A stretch of DNA of 57,479 nucleotides from Pseudomonadota bacterium (lineage in GTDB: Bacteria; Pseudomonadota; Gammaproteobacteria; Pseudomonadales; Azotimanducaceae), in NCBI GenBank assembly GCA_022571415.1, contig JACZXW010000004.1:1-57479 (forward strand), written 5' to 3'. Position 1 is the stretch's first letter; every line of letters begins with the position of its first letter. A model generated the notes under the pieces. That model searched no databases, was not told where the DNA came from, and worked only from the letters and a program-made list of their open reading frames with translations. The translations under genes were made by a program, and so were the position numbers. Shown here piece after piece: positions 52,521 through 57,479 of the stretch.

Positions 52521-54296
52521 ATGCGCAGCCACCACTGTGGCCAACTCAGGGATACTCATATCGGTGATGAGGTTTCCCTATGTGGCTGGGTTCATCGGCG
52601 TCGTGATCATGGTGGAATCATCTTTCTTGATGTGCGCGACTACCAGGGTATTGTACAGGTCGTATTTGACCCGGATACTAAAGAAAGCTTTGCTCTGGCG
52701 GACGAGGTACGGAACGAGTTTGTGCTTAATATCTTGGGGAAGGTCAGGGCTAGGGATGAACTTGCTATAAATCCGAAGATGGCGACGGGGCAGATCGAGG
52801 TGTTGGGAATCGAGCTGACGATACTCAATCGCGCAGAGACGCCGCCTTTTCAATTGGATGAATACTCGGAAGTAGGCGAAGACATTCGCCTGAAATATCG
52901 ATACCTGGATCTGCGACGACCCGAAATGCAGAAGAAACTGCGTTTGCGTTCCCGGGTCACTCATTTCATCCGCCGCTATTTGGATGAACGGGGGTATGTG
53001 GACATCGAAACTCCAATCCTGACCAAGGCGACACCCGAGGGAGCGAGGGATTATCTTGTGCCATCCCGAACATACCCCGGTCATTTCTTTGCATTACCCC
53101 AGTCACCGCAACTCTTCAAACAACTGTTGATGATTTCCGGCTTTGATCGTTATTACCAGATCGCCCGTTGTTTCCGTGATGAAGATTTACGCGCTGACAG
53201 GCAGCCGGAGTTTACACAGATTGATATAGAAACTTCCTTCATGGAAGAACAGGAAATCATGTCACTGACTGAGGATATGCTGAAGCAGCTGTTTGCTGAA
53301 ACGATTGGCGTAGACCTTGGCGAATTGCCTGTACTTAGCTACGCGGATGCCATGAACAAATACGGCAGCGACCGGCCGGATTTACGTTTTGATCTGCCCC
53401 TCGTCGATGTTGCTGACCTGGTGAAAGGTGTGGAATTCAAGGTTTTCAGTGGCCCGGCAAACGATGATAATTCCCGCGTGGTTGCACTGAAGCTAGCTGG
53501 TGGTGATCGTTTAAGCCGCAAGAATATCGACGATTATACTAAGTTTATAGGTATCTATGGTGCCAGGGGCCTCGCCTATATCAGGGTCAACGATATCGCT
53601 AAAGGTATCGAGGGCCTGCAGTCGCCCATCCTCAAGTTCTTGCCGGATGAGGTTGTGATGAACATCCTTGAACGAGTGGGTGCTGAGGACAGGGATATCA
53701 TATTTTTTGGTGCCGATAAAACCCGGGTGGTGAATGACTCAATTGGTGCGCTGCGCTCGAAGCTGGGTGAAGACCTTGATCTGTATGAGAAGGAATGGGC
53801 TGCCTGCTGGGTAACAGACTTTCCCATGTTTGAACAAAATGCCAACGGCGGTTGGACCGCAGTACATCATCCCTTTACCCACCCGTTAGGTAGTATCGAA
53901 GAAATAGAAGCTGATCCCGGTGCGGTATTGAGCAAGGCTTATGATATTGTGATCAATGGGCATGAAGTCGGTGGTGGTTCCATTCGTATCCATCAGGCAG
54001 ACCTTCAACGGGCGATATTCAGGGTATTGCGATTGTCTGATAATGAAACTCATCTGAAGTTCGGCTTCTTGTTGGATGCGTTAAAGTATGGCGCCCCTCC
54101 TCATGGCGGAATTGCCATCGGACTCGATCGCCTGGTGATGCTTATGACAGGGTCCACTGCGATCAGGGATGTCATTGCCTTCCCGAAAACACAAACCGCC
54201 ACTTGCTTGCTCACGTCCGCCCCCAGTGAGATCGATGCGGATCAACTTTATGATCTGGGTATCAGCGTCAAGAAGCCCAGTACTCCATCCATCTAG
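52521..54296 (+). CDS. aspS: aspartyl-tRNA synthetase
   Basis: 591 residues, class IIb. The N-terminal OB fold ([24 protein letters not shown]) reads the anticodon. Motif 2 is [20 protein letters not shown], the bacterial GAD insertion follows from about residue 290, and motif 3 is [27 protein letters not shown] is the usual last motif. It shares the fmdB transcript (38-base gap) and precedes yebC. Confidence 0.97.
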   Translation: MRSHHCGQLRDTHIGDEVSLCGWVHRRRDHGGIIFLDVRDYQGIVQVVFDPDTKESFALADEVRNEFVLNILGKVRARDELAINPKMATGQIEVLGIELTILNRAETPPFQLDEYSEVGEDIRLKYRYLDLRRPEMQKKLRLRSRVTHFIRRYLDERGYVDIETPILTKATPEGARDYLVPSRTYPGHFFALPQSPQLFKQLLMISGFDRYYQIARCFRDEDLRADRQPEFTQIDIETSFMEEQEIMSLTEDMLKQLFAETIGVDLGELPVLSYADAMNKYGSDRPDLRFDLPLVDVADLVKGVEFKVFSGPANDDNSRVVALKLAGGDRLSRKNIDDYTKFIGIYGARGLAYIRVNDIAKGIEGLQSPILKFLPDEVVMNILERVGAEDRDIIFFGADKTRVVNDSIGALRSKLGEDLDLYEKEWAACWVTDFPMFEQNANGGWTAVHHPFTHPLGSIEEIEADPGAVLSKAYDIVINGHEVGGGSIRIHQADLQRAIFRVLRLSDNETHLKFGFLLDALKYGAPPHGGIAIGLDRLVMLMTGSTAIRDVIAFPKTQTATCLLTSAPSEIDADQLYDLGISVKKPSTPSI

Positions 54297-54320
54297 AATT
54301 GATGGGTACTAGGAAGAGTC

Positions 54321-55052
54321 ATGGCCGGGCACAGCAAATGGAGCAATATCAAACATCGCAAGGCCGGTCAGGATGCTAAACGCGCGAAGATATTTACCAA
54401 GATTATCCGTGAACTGACCGTCGCAGCACGCGATGGCGGCGGCAACATCGAAGATAATCCCGGGTTGCGAACGATAGTCGATAAAGCCAAAAGTGCCCAG
54501 ATGCCCAAAGATACCATGGAGAGGGCCATCGCCAGGGGTGCCGGTGGGCAGGACGGTGCTGAGCTGGTGGCGCTGACCTATGAAGGCTATGGTCCCGGCG
54601 GAGTGGCGATACTGGTGCAGACAATGACTGATAATCGCAACCGTACGGTAGGTGAAGTTCGTCACGCCTTTACCAGATCCGGAGGCAATCTGGGTACCGA
54701 TGGTTCCGTCGCCTATCTCTTCAAGGAAAAGGGGCAAATCAATTTTGCTCCCGGAGCCGATGAGGATGCCATTATGGAAATTGCCGTCAATTCAGGCGCC
54801 GAGGATGTCGATGTGGACGAACAAGGTTCCATTGAGGTGATAACCGCACCTGAGGATTTTTTGACGGTGAAAGAGGCATTGATAAAAGACGGTTTTGACG
54901 CGGCTGTCGCTGAGGTGTCAATGGTGCCACAGAATTACTGCGATCTTGATCATGAAACAGCGGAGAAGGTGTTGTGCCTGCTGGATCAGCTTGAAGACCT
55001 AGATGATGTAACTAATGTTTACACGAATGCCAACTTTCCCGGGGAAATTTGA
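54321..55052 (+). CDS. yebC: YebC/PmpR family protein
   Basis: 243 residues: MAGHSKWSNIKHRKAGQDAKRAKIFTKIIRELTVAAR is the invariant N-terminus, then PKDTMERAIARGAG, LTYEGYGPGGVAILVQTMTDNRNRTVGEVRHAFTRSGGNLG and VAYLFKEKGQINF. These proteins affect transcription and, more recently, translation of difficult motifs such as polyproline stretches. The usual neighbourhood, aspS before and ruvC after, is kept. Confidence 0.96.
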   Translation: MAGHSKWSNIKHRKAGQDAKRAKIFTKIIRELTVAARDGGGNIEDNPGLRTIVDKAKSAQMPKDTMERAIARGAGGQDGAELVALTYEGYGPGGVAILVQTMTDNRNRTVGEVRHAFTRSGGNLGTDGSVAYLFKEKGQINFAPGADEDAIMEIAVNSGAEDVDVDEQGSIEVITAPEDFLTVKEALIKDGFDAAVAEVSMVPQNYCDLDHETAEKVLCLLDQLEDLDDVTNVYTNANFPGEI

Positions 55053-55130
55053 TCTTCGCCGGAAGCTCCCTGAAACCTGAATTTAGCGGGGTATGCTAAA
55101 CTCCCTCCTGCTCCATTGATTCCCTACGAT

Positions 55131-55700
55131 ATGGTTTTTCACAAGAACAGCTCAGGGCTGTTGATTCTAGGCATCGATCCGGGTTCCAGGGTCACCGGCT
55201 ATGGCGTTGTCAGGGTGGCTGCCACCGGCACACGCCAGGAATATGTTACAAGTGGTTGCATTCGCACCACTGATAAAGCGACCCTCCCGGAAAAGCTCGA
55301 AGAGATATTTAGCGGCGTCACTCAAATCATCAACGAATTTGTTCCCGATGAGCTGGCGATTGAACAGATCTTTATGGCCCGTAGCGCTGCATCAGCATTG
55401 AAACTTGGTCATGCGCGAGGGGTCGCCATCGTCGCAGCCGCAAACCTGGGTCTGCCGGTATATGAGTATGAGGCGCGTAAGGTCAAGCAGGCTGTGGTAG
55501 GCAGCGGCGCCGCGCGCAAAGAGCAGGTGCAGCATATGGTGCAGATGCTGTTGAAATTACCGGGGAAACCCCAGATGGATGCAGCGGATGCGCTGGCCAT
55601 TGCCCTGTGTCATATCAATACCCGGAGTGGTCTTGAACGTCTGGGAGAGGTTTCTAGCCACTCATTCAGTCGCGGTCGTCTGAAAAAGGTGGAAAAATGA
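55131..55700 (+). CDS. ruvC: Holliday junction resolvase RuvC
   Basis: 189 residues with an N-terminal [18 protein letters not shown] holding the first catalytic Asp, [23 protein letters not shown] with a Glu, and [12 protein letters not shown] with the C-terminal acidic pair. It cuts recombination intermediates on the RuvAB complex. The ATG at 55131 is preferred over the TTG at 55116. The stop overlaps the ruvA start (ATGA at 55697-55700). Confidence 0.95.
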   Translation: MVFHKNSSGLLILGIDPGSRVTGYGVVRVAATGTRQEYVTSGCIRTTDKATLPEKLEEIFSGVTQIINEFVPDELAIEQIFMARSAASALKLGHARGVAIVAAANLGLPVYEYEARKVKQAVVGSGAARKEQVQHMVQMLLKLPGKPQMDAADALAIALCHINTRSGLERLGEVSSHSFSRGRLKKVEK

Positions 55701-56284
55701 TTGGCAGGATTACCGGAAGAATTCTTGAAAAGACCATGGGACTTGTGTTGATCGATGTGTCCGGAGTCGCCTACGAGATAGAAATTCCCCATTCCACCTA
55801 CTATCGCCTGAGTGAGATCAATGGCGACACCAGTCTGCATATTCACATGGTTGTGCGCGAGGATGCCCAACTCTTGTATGGTTTTTTTACTCAAAGGGAA
55901 AGAGAACTCTTTCGATTGCTGATAAAGGTCAATAAAGTAGGCCCGAAAGTAGCAGTGGCGATTCTTTCCAGTGTTGAAACTGAAGTGTTTGTTCAATGTG
56001 TCCGCGATAAGGACTTAAAAACGTTGAATGCTATTCCAGGGGTCGGCAATGTGATGGCTGAAAGGCTGATTGTGGAAATGGGCAGCAAACTGAGCCAATG
56101 GGAGAGTGAGTTGCCAGTCGCTGGCCCAGTCAATGTCAGGAAGGAGGCGCTGGTGGATGCTGAATCGGCGTTGGTGGGACTTGGCTACAGGCCATCGGAC
56201 GCCACCAGGGCATTGGCTCAGATCGAAGAGCCTGGAGACGAGGTAGAAATATTGATTAAACAGGCGTTGAAAGCGCTGGCATGA
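55697..56284 (+). CDS. ruvA: Holliday junction DNA helicase RuvA
   Basis: 195 residues: OB domain ([31 protein letters not shown]), two helix-hairpin-helix motifs ([18 protein letters not shown] and [17 protein letters not shown]) and the C-terminal RuvB-contacting domain ([21 protein letters not shown]). It binds the junction as a tetramer. It overlaps ruvC by four bases and ends 30 bases before ruvB. Confidence 0.97.
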   Translation: MIGRITGRILEKTMGLVLIDVSGVAYEIEIPHSTYYRLSEINGDTSLHIHMVVREDAQLLYGFFTQRERELFRLLIKVNKVGPKVAVAILSSVETEVFVQCVRDKDLKTLNAIPGVGNVMAERLIVEMGSKLSQWESELPVAGPVNVRKEALVDAESALVGLGYRPSDATRALAQIEEPGDEVEILIKQALKALA

Positions 56285-56314
56285 TGGTTGTGAGAATTTG
56301 AAAGATGAAAAGAA

Positions 56315-57355
56315 ATGATTGAATCCGACCGACTGGTGACCGCGGAAGCTGATGCAGCGGAAATTTCACAGGATTGGACTATTCGCCCTGGAACTTTTGC
56401 GGAATATCTTGGCCAGCCCGACGTCAGCGAACAGATGTCAATCTTCATTGCAGCGGCAAAAAGCAGAAAGGAACCTCTGGATCACACGCTGATTTGTGGC
56501 CCCCCGGGTCTTGGTAAAACCACATTGGCCATCATCATTGCCAATGAAATGGGCGTGCAGATTAGATCCACATCAGGTCCGGTCATTGAAAAAAAAGGTG
56601 ACCTGGTGGCGGCGCTAACTAGTCTGGAAAGTGGTGATGTGCTTTTCATAGATGAAATTCACCGTTTAGCACCGGCGGTTGAAGAAGTGCTTTATCCGGC
56701 AATGGAAGACTACCAGGTGGATCTGATGATTGGAGAGGGTCCGGCGGCGAGATCAATTAAACTGGATTTGCCCCCCTTTACACTTGTGGGGGCTACAACA
56801 AGGACGGGATTGCTGACTTCTCCGTTGCGGGACAGGTTTGGCATCGTGCAACGATTGGAATTTTATAGTGTCGAAGATTTAACAGGGATCCTGATTAGAT
56901 CAGCAAGGTTGATGGGTGTTACCTGTGACAAGGAGGGAGCAGGGGAGATTGCGGTGCGATCCCGTGGTACGCCGCGAATTGCGAACCGGCTGCTGCGCAG
57001 GGTCCGGGATTTTGCCGAGGTAAAGGCCGACGGTTACATAACTCGAGAAGTTGCTGATGCGGCACTGGATATGCTGAATGTGGATGCCAATGGCTTTGAT
57101 CATATGGACAGACGATTGTTGATGGCGATGATTGAAAAGTTCGATGGCGGCCCGGTGGGCGTTGACAGCCTTGCGGCTGCGGTTGGTGAGGAACGCGATA
57201 CCATCGAAGACGTTTATGAACCCTTCCTGATCCAACAGGGGTTTGTGATGCGCACGCCGCGGGGGCGAATCGCGACCCGCCGTGCTTATCTGCATTTTGG
57301 CCTAACACCCCCAGGAACAAAAAAAGCGCCCGATCTGTTTAATGAAGATGTTTGA
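56315..57355 (+). CDS. ruvB: Holliday junction DNA helicase RuvB
   Basis: 346 residues, an AAA+ branch-migration motor. Walker A is [12 protein letters not shown], Walker [24 protein letters not shown], sensor 1 [20 protein letters not shown] (with the arginine finger), sensor 2 [19 protein letters not shown], and a winged-helix end [17 protein letters not shown]. It completes the ruvCAB set, followed by tolQ. Confidence 0.97.
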   Translation: MIESDRLVTAEADAAEISQDWTIRPGTFAEYLGQPDVSEQMSIFIAAAKSRKEPLDHTLICGPPGLGKTTLAIIIANEMGVQIRSTSGPVIEKKGDLVAALTSLESGDVLFIDEIHRLAPAVEEVLYPAMEDYQVDLMIGEGPAARSIKLDLPPFTLVGATTRTGLLTSPLRDRFGIVQRLEFYSVEDLTGILIRSARLMGVTCDKEGAGEIAVRSRGTPRIANRLLRRVRDFAEVKADGYITREVADAALDMLNVDANGFDHMDRRLLMAMIEKFDGGPVGVDSLAAAVGEERDTIEDVYEPFLIQQGFVMRTPRGRIATRRAYLHFGLTPPGTKKAPDLFNEDV

Positions 57356-57403
57356 TGAAGAAGCCTGAAGAATCTGATGGAGAAACATTGATGGAGAGAA
57401 TCG

Positions 57404-57479
57404 GTGAATGAACCCATTTCCATTTTGGACCTGGTCCTCAATGCCAGCGTCGTTGTCCAGCTGGTGATGGCGATTCTGA
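57404..57479 (+). CDS. tolQ: TolQ, N-terminal fragment (runs off the window)
   Basis: A GTG at 57404-57406, eight bases after GGAG, opens a frame reading VNEPISILDLVLNASVVVQL, then VMAIL to the end of the window. The N-terminal pattern SILDLVLNASVVVQLVMA matches TolQ, the inner-membrane motor protein of the Tol-Pal system, at the first membrane helix. The other in-frame start candidates upstream are closed by stops. Only 25 residues are seen. Confidence 0.75.
   Translation, partial: MNEPISILDLVLNASVVVQLVMAIL

Overview
This window reads as chromosomal DNA from a free-living, probably marine or halotolerant gammaproteobacterium. The support is a fused nuoCD inside a complete nuoA-N operon, the order fmdB-aspS-yebC-ruvC-ruvA-ruvB-tolQ at the right end, an NhaD-type Na+/H+ antiporter, a bacterial type I proS, MiaE and RhlB. 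No prophage, integrase, intact insertion sequence, CRISPR array, rRNA or tRNA gene was seen. The genus cannot be named from the sequence alone.

Layout. 1-5.3 kb: the 3' end of an FAD oxidoreductase; a minus-strand moaB-moeA-small membrane protein-methyltransferase group with a 146-bp inverted-repeat (MITE-like) element between moaB and moeA; a cyclic-nucleotide-binding protein; nhaD. 5.3-13.5 kb: a sulfur/methionine neighbourhood with an enoyl-CoA hydratase, a PatB/MalY C-S lyase, msrA, purC, an O-acetylhomoserine-sulfhydrylase-type enzyme, metG and an M18 aminopeptidase. 13.5-16.4 kb: a GFA-like protein, a PQQ-type sugar dehydrogenase and two small proteins. 16.4-31.5 kb: respiratory complex I (nuoA to nuoN, minus strand) followed by a CBS protein. 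31.8-36.3 kb: a carboxypeptidase-regulatory-like protein, a frameshifted styrene-oxide-isomerase-like membrane protein, a halohydrin-dehalogenase-like SDR, a DUF2237 protein, a FecR-like lipoprotein, a cupin and rhlB. 36.3-42.7 kb: a minus-strand run of estB-like esterase, miaE, glycosyltransferase, argC, class Ic aspartate aminotransferase and a sodium/solute symporter. 42.7-49.3 kb: an AMACR-type CoA enzyme, an AP2-like basic protein, propionyl-CoA synthetase, an ABM protein, ArsC family, YihY and a TlpA-like lipoprotein. 49.3-57.5 kb: proS, an HU-like protein, then fmdB-aspS-yebC-ruvCAB-tolQ.

The most notable system is methionine control at 10.2-12.2 kb. metG is preceded by a strong promoter, a 19-codon ORF with five Met codons in its second half (MKFEQSAVNMMMSMVATMG), a perfect 11-bp hairpin, and an intrinsic terminator whose 5' arm can instead pair (10 of 11) with the hairpin's 3' arm. 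This is the layout of a ribosome-mediated attenuator, here apparently sensing Met-tRNA charging. Just downstream of metG, the next gene on the same strand (O-acetylhomoserine sulfhydrylase type) has a SAM-II-like riboswitch, a terminator, and a complementarity between the aptamer core and the terminator loop that would form an anti-terminator. Two independent methionine sensors, one for charged tRNA and one for SAM, thus sit about 1.7 kb apart.

A second item is a pair of epoxide-linked genes at 32.2-33.4 kb: a StyC-like membrane protein, broken by a one-base frameshift in a T5 run, and an SDR carrying both halohydrin dehalogenase signatures (T-x4-Y-x-G and S-x12-Y-x3-R). Small repeats have also shaped genes here: a 24-bp repeat encodes the NuoA tail, a related 21-bp repeat lies upstream of proS, and an inverted-repeat element supplies the stop codon of moaB.
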